DNA of 18,061 bases from Chloroflexota bacterium (lineage in GTDB: Bacteria; Chloroflexota; Limnocylindria; Limnocylindrales; CSP1-4), in contig JAKAAV010000004.1 in assembly GCA_021802185.1 (NCBI GenBank), positions 1-18,061 on the forward strand. The letters are read 5' to 3'. The notes beneath the pieces are model-generated. The model was not told the origin of the DNA and searched no databases. It was given only the letters and a program-made list of their open reading frames with translations. This document shows positions 7,820 to 13,631 of the stretch, piece after piece. Position 1 is the first letter of the stretch. Every line of letters starts with the position of its first letter. Both the position numbers and the translations under genes were made by a program.

Positions 7820-7880
7820 AGCGTACGGACGGACGGCACCGCTGTAAAGATGTCCGTGGTCAGCGTGTCCGTGGTCAGCG
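7820..7880 (-). promoter_or_regulatory. Candidate promoter with tandem activator-site repeat for the LuxR ATPase
   Basis: On the minus strand, TTTACA (7848-7843) is followed after 17 bases by TACGCT (7825-7820), a fair -35/-10 pair for the gene starting at 7675, giving a leader of about 137 bases. Directly upstream of the -35, the plus-strand 15-mer TGTCCGTGGTCAGCG occurs twice in perfect tandem (7851-7865 and 7866-7880). That is a plausible site for an activator dimer or autoregulation. It has not been tested. Confidence 0.5.
7851..7880. repeat. Perfect 2 x 15-bp tandem repeat
   Basis: TGTCCGTGGTCAGCG occurs twice with no spacer. The period of 15 bp is about one and a half helical turns. 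It abuts the candidate -35 box of the LuxR ATPase promoter. Confidence 0.85.
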
Positions 7881-8011
7881 GCCGGTAGGGCTGCAACGAC
7901 AGGACCTCGGTGCCGCGCTCCGCACGCAGGGGGTGGAGCAGATCCGACCGGTGCCGTCTCGCGAGGCAACGCGGCAGGCTGGTTCGAGGCGTGGAGAGCG
8001 GAAACACGCTC

Positions 8012-8033
8012 ACTGTGCCACTTCCAGCACAGT
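8012..8033. promoter_or_regulatory. 7-bp inverted repeat, candidate operator
   Basis: ACTGTGC and GCACAGT are perfect inverted arms separated by eight bases (CACTTCCA). The site lies in the 772-bp non-coding gap between the two divergent regulator genes, a position suitable for a dimeric regulator. The remainder of that gap (7881-8447) holds no convincing gene: the frames there are arginine-rich and lack ribosome binding sites. Confidence 0.4.
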
Positions 8034-8435
8034 CTTTGCGTTCGCCCGCGGCGAGAGGAGTCGAGGGCCTCGGACCCAGCTCGTCCTATGCGTTGTCACG
8101 TCGCGGGCGGCGATCTCGTCCCGGGTGGTTTGCGAATCCCCCTCGGGCGAGGCAGCCTCCGGCCCTGGCCGATCAGTTCGCGATCGTCGCTCTGGGTCCT
8201 GCCGGGCGAGCCGTTCCTCCTGCTCTTCATCATGGCATCGACCTGCTCGCCGGCGGTCCGCTCGTGATTCCGACGCTTGCGAGGTACGCTCCGGGGGTGC
8301 CGGTTCCTGCGTGAGTTGGCGCGGCAGTTCGGAGCGATCGACAGAACTGAGCCTTCGACCCGGCATCAGAGTCCGCTCGCCCGTGAACGCAACCCTCATC
8401 GGCGACCGTCAGCGTGTCCTGCGCCGGGGGGCGTG

Positions 8436-8441
8436 GATACT
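8436..8441 (+). promoter_or_regulatory. Candidate -10 box for leaderless start
   Basis: GATACT lies exactly six bases before the GTG at 8448, the geometry of a leaderless transcript. No clear -35 is seen. Confidence 0.4.
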
Positions 8442-8447
8442 ATCGCC

Positions 8448-10082
8448 GTGCGTCTCTCCGCCTCCGCCGCTTCGGACGACCAGCCCCGTTCCGGGGTCCG
8501 GCTCGCCGAGCTGGTTGCCGCCTTCTCGCTGGCGACCGACCTCGGCCTCGGACAACCCATGGAGCACGCGCTCCGATCCTGGCTGATCGCCTCCCGGTTG
8601 GCCGGCCGAATGGGCCTCGGGGCCGAGGCCCGGCAGGACCTGTACTACGTGGTCACGCTGGCATGGGCGGGTTGCGTCGCGGACACGCCCGAGGTGGCGC
8701 ACTGGTTCGGCGACGACATCGCCTACCGCCGCGACAGCTTCGGAGTCGACCGGGCAGGACTGCCGATGATGGCCTATTCGCTGCGCCGCGTGGGTGCCGG
8801 CAGCCCGCTCGTCCACCGCCTTCGGCTCGGGCTCACCCTTGCCGCCTCCGGCGGCGGAGCGATTGCGCGCGGCTTTCTGTCGCACTGCATCTCGACAGCG
8901 CGGATGGCGGAGCGGCTCGGGCTGGGTGTCGCCGTCGCCGAGCAGCTGCGGCAGGTCTTCACCCGCTGGGACGGCAAGGGCGTGCCCGAAGGGATTGCCG
9001 GCGAGCAGATCGCCCCGACTGTGCAGCTCTTCCATCTCGCCGACAGCGTCGAGGTGCTTCACCGGACCCGCGGCGTCGACGCCGCCGTGGACCTCGCGAA
9101 GGCCTGGCGCGGTACGCAGTTCGCGCCCTCCGTTGCGGACGCCTTCTGCGACGCCGCCCAGGAGGTGCTCGCGGGTCTCGACGGGGTCACCGACTGGAAC
9201 ACCGTGATCGCGCGCGAGCCCGGGCTGCAGGCGCAGCTGACCGACCCCGACCTCGACACTGCGCTCGAGGCGATCGCGGATTTCACCGACCTGCGCTCGC
9301 CATCGCGGACCGGCCACTCACGAGGAGTCGCGAACCTGTCGGCACGCGCCGCCGCGCTCAGCGGCCTTCCGCAGGCCGACGTAGCCACGCTCCGGCGGGC
9401 CGGGTTTGTGCACGACCTCGGCATGCATGGCCTGCCGGCGACCATCCTCGAGAAGCCCGGCCCGCTTGTCCCGAGTGAGTGGGAGCGGATGCGCATGCGG
9501 TCCTACTACACAGAGCGGATGCTGGCTCGGCCGCCGGCGCTGAGCCGGATCGGAGCCATCGCCGCGCTCGCGAATGAGCGGCTGGACGGCTCGGGGTATC
9601 ACCGTGGCCTCTCCGGGGTCGCCATTCCGGCCACTGGACGCATCCTCGCCGCGGCCGACGCGTTCCGTGCCATGCGCGAGCCCCGACCGTATCGAGATGC
9701 CATGACGGAGCGAGCGACCGTGACGGGCCTCCGCGCGGAGGTCCGCGCCGGCCGCCTGGCGGCCGATGCCGTCGACGCCGTCCTGGCGGCCGCCGGGCAG
9801 CGCTCGAGCGTGCGCCCCACCGGGCCCGGCGGCCTGACCGCCCGGGAGATCGAGGTGCTGATCCTCATCGCGCGCGGTGCGTCGACCAAGCAGGTCGCCG
9901 GCACGCTCGGGATCACCCCCAGGACCGCCGGCACCCACATCGAGCGCATCTACTCGAAGATCGGGGCCTCCACCCGCTCGACGGCCACACTCTTCGCGTT
10001 GCAGCACGGCCTGCTCGACACGCTCGAGCCGCTCAACCTGTCGGGTGAATTCCGGACGACACCGACGGTCACCGGCGCCTAA
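8448..10082 (+). CDS. Tandem degenerate HD-type regulator with LuxR helix-turn-helix
   Basis: This protein has 544 aa from the GTG at 8448; a GTG at 8433 behind a G-run is the alternative. The N-terminal half has HD-GYP-like remains: a helix pair at 62-76 and WDGKGVPEGI at 174-183 followed by a long helix. The second half is a fuller HD-GYP module: TGHSRGV at 288-294, HDLG at 322-325 and DGSGYHRGL at 380-388. The usual HHE before DGSGYP is replaced by ANE at 375-377, removing a metal ligand. Residues 460-520 are a LuxR/GerE helix-turn-helix (LTAREIEVLILIARGASTKQ, then TPRTAGTHIERIYSKIGAS). HD-GYP enzymes cleave cyclic di-GMP. With these changes, this one may sense a nucleotide and control transcription directly. 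Confidence 0.88.
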   Translation: MRLSASAASDDQPRSGVRLAELVAAFSLATDLGLGQPMEHALRSWLIASRLAGRMGLGAEARQDLYYVVTLAWAGCVADTPEVAHWFGDDIAYRRDSFGVDRAGLPMMAYSLRRVGAGSPLVHRLRLGLTLAASGGGAIARGFLSHCISTARMAERLGLGVAVAEQLRQVFTRWDGKGVPEGIAGEQIAPTVQLFHLADSVEVLHRTRGVDAAVDLAKAWRGTQFAPSVADAFCDAAQEVLAGLDGVTDWNTVIAREPGLQAQLTDPDLDTALEAIADFTDLRSPSRTGHSRGVANLSARAAALSGLPQADVATLRRAGFVHDLGMHGLPATILEKPGPLVPSEWERMRMRSYYTERMLARPPALSRIGAIAALANERLDGSGYHRGLSGVAIPATGRILAAADAFRAMREPRPYRDAMTERATVTGLRAEVRAGRLAADAVDAVLAAAGQRSSVRPTGPGGLTAREIEVLILIARGASTKQVAGTLGITPRTAGTHIERIYSKIGASTRSTATLFALQHGLLDTLEPLNLSGEFRTTPTVTGA

Positions 10083-10089
10083 GGTCCCT

Positions 10090-10139
10090 CCCGTCCGGGC
10101 TCGCACCAGCAGGCGTACCTGGGATGCGATCCGGACGGG
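10090..10139. repeat. 9-bp inverted repeat downstream of the HD/LuxR gene
   Basis: CCCGTCCGG (10090-10098) and CCGGACGGG (10131-10139) are exactly complementary across 32 bases. They begin seven bases after the HD/LuxR stop codon and could form a hairpin ending that transcript, or be a regulatory site before the OsmC gene. No T-run follows. Confidence 0.4.
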
Positions 10140-10221
10140 CTGCGACCGGAAGGCGTGCGCCGGTCGGCCGCCGTCCATCCCAACCATTACGCAGGCCGGC
10201 GACCCCGGGGGAGGACACCAA

Positions 10222-10788
10222 ATGTCAACGATCACGGTGCGTAACGGCGTTGACGTCGATCGGCTCGTCGCCACGGTCGGGGCCGTCCAGAACGACCCGA
10301 CTGTCGCCCAGTTCACGTTCCGTGCGAGGAGCACCTGGGAGACCGGCGGCCGGAGCCGCGGCACGGTACAGGAGTTCGAGCACGCGGGGGCAACCTCGAC
10401 CGAGCGGCCCACGCCGTTCGAGCTGATCGGCGACGAGCCTCCCGTCCTGCTCGGGACGAACGCCGGCCCGAACGCGGTCGAGCTCTGTCTCCAGGCGCTC
10501 GCCTTCTGCTACGGGGTTGGTTTCGTCTACAACGCCGCGGCGAAGGGGATCGAGATCGAGGAGCTCCGCTACGAGGTCGAGGGCGATCTGGACCTCCATC
10601 GCTTCCTCGGGCTCGCCGGCCCGCGCGCTGGCTTCTCGGCGATCCGGGCTACCGGGTGGGTTCGCTCGCCGAACGCGACGAGGGAGCAGCTCGAGGAGCT
10701 CTGCCAGTACGTCCAGGACACGTCACCGGTCCGCGACATCCTTGCGAACGCAGTGCCGGTGTCGACCGACCTCATGGTGCTTGACTGA
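10222..10788 (+). CDS. OsmC-family protein lacking the second redox cysteine
   Basis: This 188-aa protein has the OsmC/Ohr fold signature. The central helix, ELCLQALAFCYGVGFVYNAA, carries Cys96 at the usual first-cysteine position, followed by the GIEIEELRYEVEGDLDL strand. OsmC and Ohr reduce organic hydroperoxides with two cysteines. Here the usual C-terminal CPV is DTSPVRDIL with Ser168, while Cys161 lies seven residues earlier in LCQYVQ. Canonical two-cysteine chemistry is therefore doubtful, although this TSPV variant recurs in OsmC-like proteins. The ATG at 10222 has GAGGA seven bases upstream; the frame is open further but without a start signal. It lies 139 bp after the HD/LuxR gene on the same strand and may be co-regulated. 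Confidence 0.9.
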   Translation: MSTITVRNGVDVDRLVATVGAVQNDPTVAQFTFRARSTWETGGRSRGTVQEFEHAGATSTERPTPFELIGDEPPVLLGTNAGPNAVELCLQALAFCYGVGFVYNAAAKGIEIEELRYEVEGDLDLHRFLGLAGPRAGFSAIRATGWVRSPNATREQLEELCQYVQDTSPVRDILANAVPVSTDLMVLD

Positions 10789-10794
10789 ACCGCC

Positions 10795-10814
10795 CGCCCG
10801 TAACGTCGCGGGCG
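10795..10814 (+). terminator. Short GC hairpin after the OsmC gene
   Basis: CGCCCG and CGGGCG form a 6-bp stem with an 8-base loop, six bases after the OsmC stop. There is no T-run, so termination is only suggested by position. Confidence 0.4.
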
Positions 10815-10965
10815 TCATCTCCGGCTACCTGTTCGATCGAGCTGATGATGACAGCGCCTGGGCTCGCGCGCTCGCCTCCGCTCCGCGACCAGACGACCCT
10901 CCCCCGCGCAGGATGGGAACATCTGGCGGAAGAGAGAGCCGTCTGGCTTGAGCCCAACGGGACAT

Positions 10966-11028
10966 CGACGCGTGCCGGGCGTCGAAGTCGCACCACCACC
11001 CAACTCGGCGTCCCCGGGTGGGTGGTGC
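10966..11028 (+). other. Possible third degenerate recombinase-tail-like segment with hairpin
   Basis: The plus frame reads AGRRSRTTTQLGVP, similar to GRGERSRTTATDVP in the 11,866 repeat. The same bases include arms 10990-11001 and 11016-11028, which form a 12-bp stem with one bulge. The rest of the 338-bp gap (10789-11126) shows no gene. The similarity is short and could be coincidental. Confidence 0.25.
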
Positions 11029-11126
11029 ACTGGGGGCCTCAGAGGCCGTCCGTGCGCGGGTTCGGAGCCAGAATAGAACAAATGATCTGGGCGAAGAGGA
11101 CTCGCCCCGACAAACCGGATCTGCGA

Positions 11127-11537
11127 CTACTCCCCGCCCAGGTCCGAGATGAACTCCGTGGGCGTCCGAACCGGCACCTGGCGCGCCAGCGAGGTGAGGT
11201 GCACGTCACCCGAAACCAGGACAGCACGCTCACCCGCAGCCAGGGCGACGAGGTAGTCATCGCCAGGGTCTTCGGAACGCACGGGCGGAGGTCCGCTGGG
11301 ATCGTCGGCGAGCTCCGCAGAGCGGCTGAGCCAGTCAACGAACGCGTCGGCGTCTGCCGCCCGTACCCGCCGCGCGAGCTTCGGATAGGCCAGCGCACGC
11401 CGGACCTCGGCGAGCAGCATTGGCGAAACGACCAGATCGTAGGCGCCGGCCTGCCATGCGAGAAGAAGTCGGGCCGGGGTGCCCCGCGGCGAAATGACGG
11501 CGGAGATCAGGACGTTGGCATCGAGGACTGCGCGCAC
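11127..11537 (-). CDS. PIN-domain toxin, COG1569-like
   Basis: This 136-aa PIN-fold nuclease is the likely toxin of a toxin-antitoxin pair that cleaves RNA. Acidic active-site candidates are Asp6 in VLDANVLISA, Glu44 in LLAEVRRAL, Asp93/Asp94 in EDPGDDYLVALA and Asp111 in VSGDVHLTSL. The order and the C-terminal RTPTEFISDL are typical of the 'putative toxin-antitoxin system toxin component, PIN family'. The GTG at 11537 lies eight bases after the RHH antitoxin stop, so the two form an operon with the antitoxin first. All key residues and the usual length are present, so it looks intact. Confidence 0.92.
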   Translation of the reverse strand: MRAVLDANVLISAVISPRGTPARLLLAWQAGAYDLVVSPMLLAEVRRALAYPKLARRVRAADADAFVDWLSRSAELADDPSGPPPVRSEDPGDDYLVALAAGERAVLVSGDVHLTSLARQVPVRTPTEFISDLGGE

Positions 11538-11545
11538 CGTGCGCG

Positions 11546-11767
11546 TCAGCCGCGGGTACGGTGCTGGGCCTCGGTGGCGAGCGCGAGTGCCTCATCCTCA
11601 TCGAGGTCGTTCGTCGCCCATAGGCGGTCGAGCAGGTCGAGGCCGAGGTCGCGCCGCAGCGCATCCTCGATCACATCGCTGTCGCCCTTGCCGAGCCTTG
11701 CCGCACGCACCTTGACCGCGCGCAGGACTTCCGGATCGATCGTCAGGGTTGTGCGAACCTTCGTCAT
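11546..11767 (-). CDS. Ribbon-helix-helix antitoxin of the PIN toxin
   Basis: This 73-aa protein has an N-terminal strand (KVRTTLTIDPEVLRAVKVRA) that is classic for Arc/CopG ribbon-helix-helix DNA binding. An acidic C-terminal half (DLLDRLWATNDLDEDEAL) probably wraps the toxin. It directly precedes the PIN gene. The ATG has no Shine-Dalgarno but is exactly six bases after TATGAT, suggesting a leaderless mRNA. GATGC/GCATC repeats over that promoter would be the autoregulatory operator. RHH antitoxins normally repress their own operon together with the toxin; this is inferred from the family. Confidence 0.9.
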   Translation of the reverse strand: MTKVRTTLTIDPEVLRAVKVRAARLGKGDSDVIEDALRRDLGLDLLDRLWATNDLDEDEALALATEAQHRTRG

Positions 11768-11768
11768 C

Positions 11769-11791
11769 GATGCATCATAGCATCACGATGC
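11769..11791 (-). promoter_or_regulatory. Leaderless promoter and operator of the RHH-PIN operon
   Basis: TATGAT (11779-11774 on the minus strand) lies at -12 to -7 from the antitoxin ATG. It is bracketed by GATGC (11769-11773), GCATC (11780-11784) and GATGC (11787-11791), repeats that overlap the -10 box as an RHH operator should. No good -35 is seen. Confidence 0.6.
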
Positions 11792-11865
11792 TCGGCAGGC
11801 TTCCGACTCAGCCCCCATGATGAAGGACCGAACCGGAGTGCGGTCCCGTGGGCTTGGGAGGAGTC

Positions 11866-11968
11866 TGGTCGGGGCGAGAGGAGTCGCACCACCGCAACCG
11901 ATGTCCCGGCCCTGCCGCTCAGCATGGCGCTCACCGGGACCGAGCCATGGTCGCGAAGGTCGGGCTGA
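11866..11968 (+). pseudogene. Repeat copy A: C-terminal tail of a lost gene, probably a recombinase
   Basis: Bases 11901-11963 are identical to 17491-17553. The flanking 35 bases also match, apart from point changes and two indels. In frame it reads GRGERSRTTATDVP, then ALPLSMALTGTEPWSRRSG and a stop at 11966. The second copy differs by six bases (in frame) and also ends in a stop, suggesting a protein tail. Serine-recombinase C-terminal pieces occur nearby, hence the guess. The first 17 bases, TGGTCGGGGCGAGAGGA, also look like the antisense of a tRNA 3' end, so an attachment-site origin is the alternative. It converges on the RelE gene, 18 bases away. Confidence 0.45.
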
Positions 11969-11986
11969 GGCGCGATAGCCAGACCG

Positions 11987-12280
11987 TCAGCTCAGCGTCG
12001 AGACAGCGCGTTCGAGATCACGGCGATGGACGATGCGGGCCACCAGCCATAGGGCGCCGGAGTCGACCGCCTCGCCCGACTGGACCGAACGGTAGAGGAT
12101 GCGATGGTCGCCGACCCGCAACCGATGCCACGGTGCGTTTCCGGCCAGCGGCTTGATGTCGAGGTTGGTCGCGCCGGTAGCCAGGCTCTCCAGTGCCTCC
12201 CGGATCCCGGTCAGCGCCTCGCCGGCGCCGATGCGTCGCAGATCACGCTCGGCGCGCCGGGCGAGGACGATGCCGTGCAT
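11987..12280 (-). CDS. RelE/ParE-superfamily toxin
   Basis: This 97-aa protein has the RelE fold pattern: the N-terminal strand MHGIVLARRAERDLRRI, two helices, then the basic strand KPLAGNAPWHRLRVGDHRIL and a terminal strand VARIVHRRDLER. RelE toxins cleave mRNA on the ribosome, while ParE members poison gyrase; the HRLRVGDHRILY stretch favours RelE. It starts nine bases after the Phd antitoxin stop, with no strong Shine-Dalgarno, so it is probably coupled to antitoxin translation. The length is normal and nothing looks broken. Confidence 0.9.
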   Translation of the reverse strand: MHGIVLARRAERDLRRIGAGEALTGIREALESLATGATNLDIKPLAGNAPWHRLRVGDHRILYRSVQSGEAVDSGALWLVARIVHRRDLERAVSTLS

Positions 12281-12289
12281 GGGGACGGA

Positions 12290-12553
12290 TCAGCCACGAT
12301 CGATGTCGGCGAAGACCTCCTCGGCCGGGCGCACTCGTCCAGCCCGCAGGTCGGCGTCGGCGGCGCGGGTCGAGCGGACGAACGCCGGGGCGTGGGCCAG
12401 CACGAAGTCCTCGAGTTCATCCGGATCGACGGCCACCATGGCGGTCACCGGCCGCCCGTGGCGGGTGATGATCGCTGGGCGTCCGGTCCGTACCACCTCG
12501 TCGACGACCTGACTGGGGCGGCGGCCCAGATCGCGGATACTGATCGTGGACAT
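12290..12553 (-). CDS. Phd/YefM-family antitoxin
   Basis: This 87-aa protein is the antitoxin of the RelE gene that follows after nine bases. The N-terminal STISIRDLGRRPSQVVDEVV and RPAIITRHGRPVTAMVAVDP are the Phd/YefM DNA-binding signature; the C-terminal half is acidic and helical and would neutralise the toxin. I choose the ATG at 12553, nine codons inside the longest frame, because GGAGG lies five bases before it and the family begins at this position. A 7-bp inverted repeat 15 bases upstream is the likely autorepression operator. Confidence 0.92.
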   Translation of the reverse strand: MSTISIRDLGRRPSQVVDEVVRTGRPAIITRHGRPVTAMVAVDPDELEDFVLAHAPAFVRSTRAADADLRAGRVRPAEEVFADIDRG

Positions 12554-12568
12554 CGGTTCCTCCAAGAT

Positions 12569-12591
12569 ATGTACGTGCAAGTGTCGTACAT
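12569..12591 (-). promoter_or_regulatory. Inverted-repeat operator of the Phd-RelE operon
   Basis: ATGTACG (12569-12575) and CGTACAT (12585-12591) are perfect inverted arms separated by nine bases. They sit 16-38 bases upstream of the antitoxin start, where Phd/YefM proteins bind to repress their own promoter. Confidence 0.6.
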
Positions 12592-12649
12592 TATTGTCGA
12601 TGGCGCAACGGGCTCACAGCCCGAGCATGCACCGGCGATCAAGGGCTCG

Positions 12650-12730
12650 GCCACCGATGCCGAGCTCCTGGTTCCCGATCCGGACGGGACGCTCGTGCAC
12701 ACGAACCACTACCTGGCGGAACCGATGCTG
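12650..12730 (+). pseudogene. Peptidase C45 / acyl-CoA:6-APA acyltransferase-like fragment
   Basis: The plus frame reads DAELLVPDPDGTLVHTNHYL. This resembles the conserved GxLVHTNHFL region of family C45 (isopenicillin N acyltransferase-like) autoproteolytic amidases. Only about 27 codons are recognisable. No catalytic Cys or upstream domain is present, and the frame changes to a recombinase piece right afterwards. It is best read as a relic. The call rests on one motif. Confidence 0.42.
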
Positions 12731-12740
12731 GGCTGCGAGG

Positions 12741-13067
12741 GACCGCGTGCGACTCGGTGCCGAGGACATCGCGCAGACGGTGGCGCTGTACGCGTCGAGC
12801 GCTGATGCAGGCGACGCGGATGCCGTCACGCTCGCGCGCATCGAGCGGGAGCGCGATCGGGCTCTCGCACGGTACAAGCGCACGCGTGACGCCGCCGAGC
12901 TCGAGGCCACCATGCGCCGGCTCGACGTGGAGGAGCACGCTGCACGCCAGGTCGTTGCTCGTGAGCCACTCTCACCGGCGGAGGTTGTCGGCTATCTGCG
13001 CGACCACCGACCTTCCGGTCACGATGCGGCTGGGCGAGCCGCGGGAGCCCTGCGACCGGCGTGCTGA
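12741..13067 (+). pseudogene. Serine-recombinase C-terminal fragment
   Basis: The plus frame reads RIERERDRALARYKRTRDAA, then ELEATMRRLDVEEHAARQVV and LSPAEVVGYLRD. This is the coiled-coil segment found in the C-terminal part of large serine recombinases (IERxRxxA...AxMxRLDxEE...A.AYLR). The catalytic resolvase domain, the recombinase domain and the zinc ribbon are absent upstream. After YLRD the frame degrades: the expected LW..A...R..L.EALFERI is not readable. The fragment is therefore a decayed remnant of an integrase or transposon recombinase. Confidence 0.6.
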
Positions 13068-13360
13068 GCGCGTACGCGCCAGTCCGGCCGGCCCGCGGGA
13101 TGCCGCACCACCACGAGGTCGGCGTCGTCGCGGCGGTCCAGGTTGACTGTCCAGCTCACAACCGCCGACGCGTCCCCTGTCGCGATGACCCGCGCCTGCG
13201 TAGGTCGCGGCCAGCACCTACCCCATCCCTGTTGCGACGCCGCCGGGCCGCCAGCGAACCTGTCACCAGTGGCACCGTCCTCCCACACCCCAGAGTCATC
13301 GAACAAGGCCGCCATGCCCGAGGCGTCCTTGGCCTTCACCCAACTCCGATCAGCCGGCAC
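13019..13360 (-). pseudogene. Degenerate NTF2/SnoaL-like reading frame
   Basis: This 113-codon frame has a GTG start. WVKAKDASGMAALFDDSGVW followed by EDGATGDRFAGG looks like the start of a SnoaL/NTF2-like protein, and RVIATGDASAVVSWTVNL like its later strand. The helix that should lie between is replaced by an unrelated QQGWGRCWPRP stretch, and the last 30 residues are Arg/Ala-rich and not family-like. It lies on the same strand as the small gene upstream and overlaps its end by 11 bases. It may be a relic or, less likely, a short functional protein. Confidence 0.4.
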
Positions 13361-13374
13361 CCTGTTCGGAGTTG
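13341..13374. repeat. 9-bp perfect inverted repeat at a gene junction
   Basis: CAACTCCGA (13341-13349) and TCGGAGTTG (13366-13374) flank 16 bases containing the stop of the 93-aa frame and the GTG of the NTF2-like frame. It could be a transcript-end hairpin or a scar of recombination; no T-run follows. Confidence 0.5.
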
Positions 13375-13631
13375 ACGCGCCTTGCCATCCGTACGTCGGC
13401 GAGGGCTTGCGAGGTCACGACCGGAAACGGGTCCCACGGACCGAGCAACTCGCGAACCTCGCTCGAGTTGACGAGGAGGCCCAGCCGTACGACGAAGCCG
13501 TACCAGGTCGAAGCGCAGGCCTCGGCCCGGAATGCCGCCAGGTTCTCCATCACGAGGCTGGAGCTCGACGACAGGCCGTCCGGACGATCCCGGACCGCAG
13601 CCCACGTCCCGGCGGCGAGGTCAGCGTTCAC
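13350..13631 (-). CDS. Small gene coupled to the aminotransferase
   Basis: A 93-aa frame starts at a GTG that overlaps the aminotransferase TGA in a GTGA junction (13628-13631). Codon use is G/C-biased at third positions, like real neighbours, and the protein is balanced in composition, with an aromatic-rich segment (ASTWYGFVVRLGLLVNSSEV) and a C-terminal RELLGPWDPFPVVTSQ. I do not recognise a family. It could be a truncated remnant of a longer protein, since the surrounding area is full of fragments. Confidence 0.5.
   Translation of the reverse strand: MNADLAAGTWAAVRDRPDGLSSSSSLVMENLAAFRAEACASTWYGFVVRLGLLVNSSEVRELLGPWDPFPVVTSQALADVRMARRVNSEQGAG

Noticed and set aside
8010..8399. 129-codon minus-strand frame in the regulator gap
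   Set aside because: It is rich in Arg, Glu and Ser without domain motifs, has no Shine-Dalgarno, and overlaps likely regulatory DNA.
8409..10412. Two long minus-strand frames across the HD/LuxR gene
   Set aside because: They are antisense shadows of a gene with clear HD-GYP and LuxR motifs, with no ribosome binding sites and no recognisable domains.
11866..11900. Possible tRNA 3' end (TGGTCGGGGCGAGAGGA, antisense)
   Set aside because: Only the acceptor and part of the T-arm fit. The T-stem cannot pair properly and no anticodon or D-arm follows, so it is not a tRNA gene. It is kept only as a possible attachment-site origin of the repeat.
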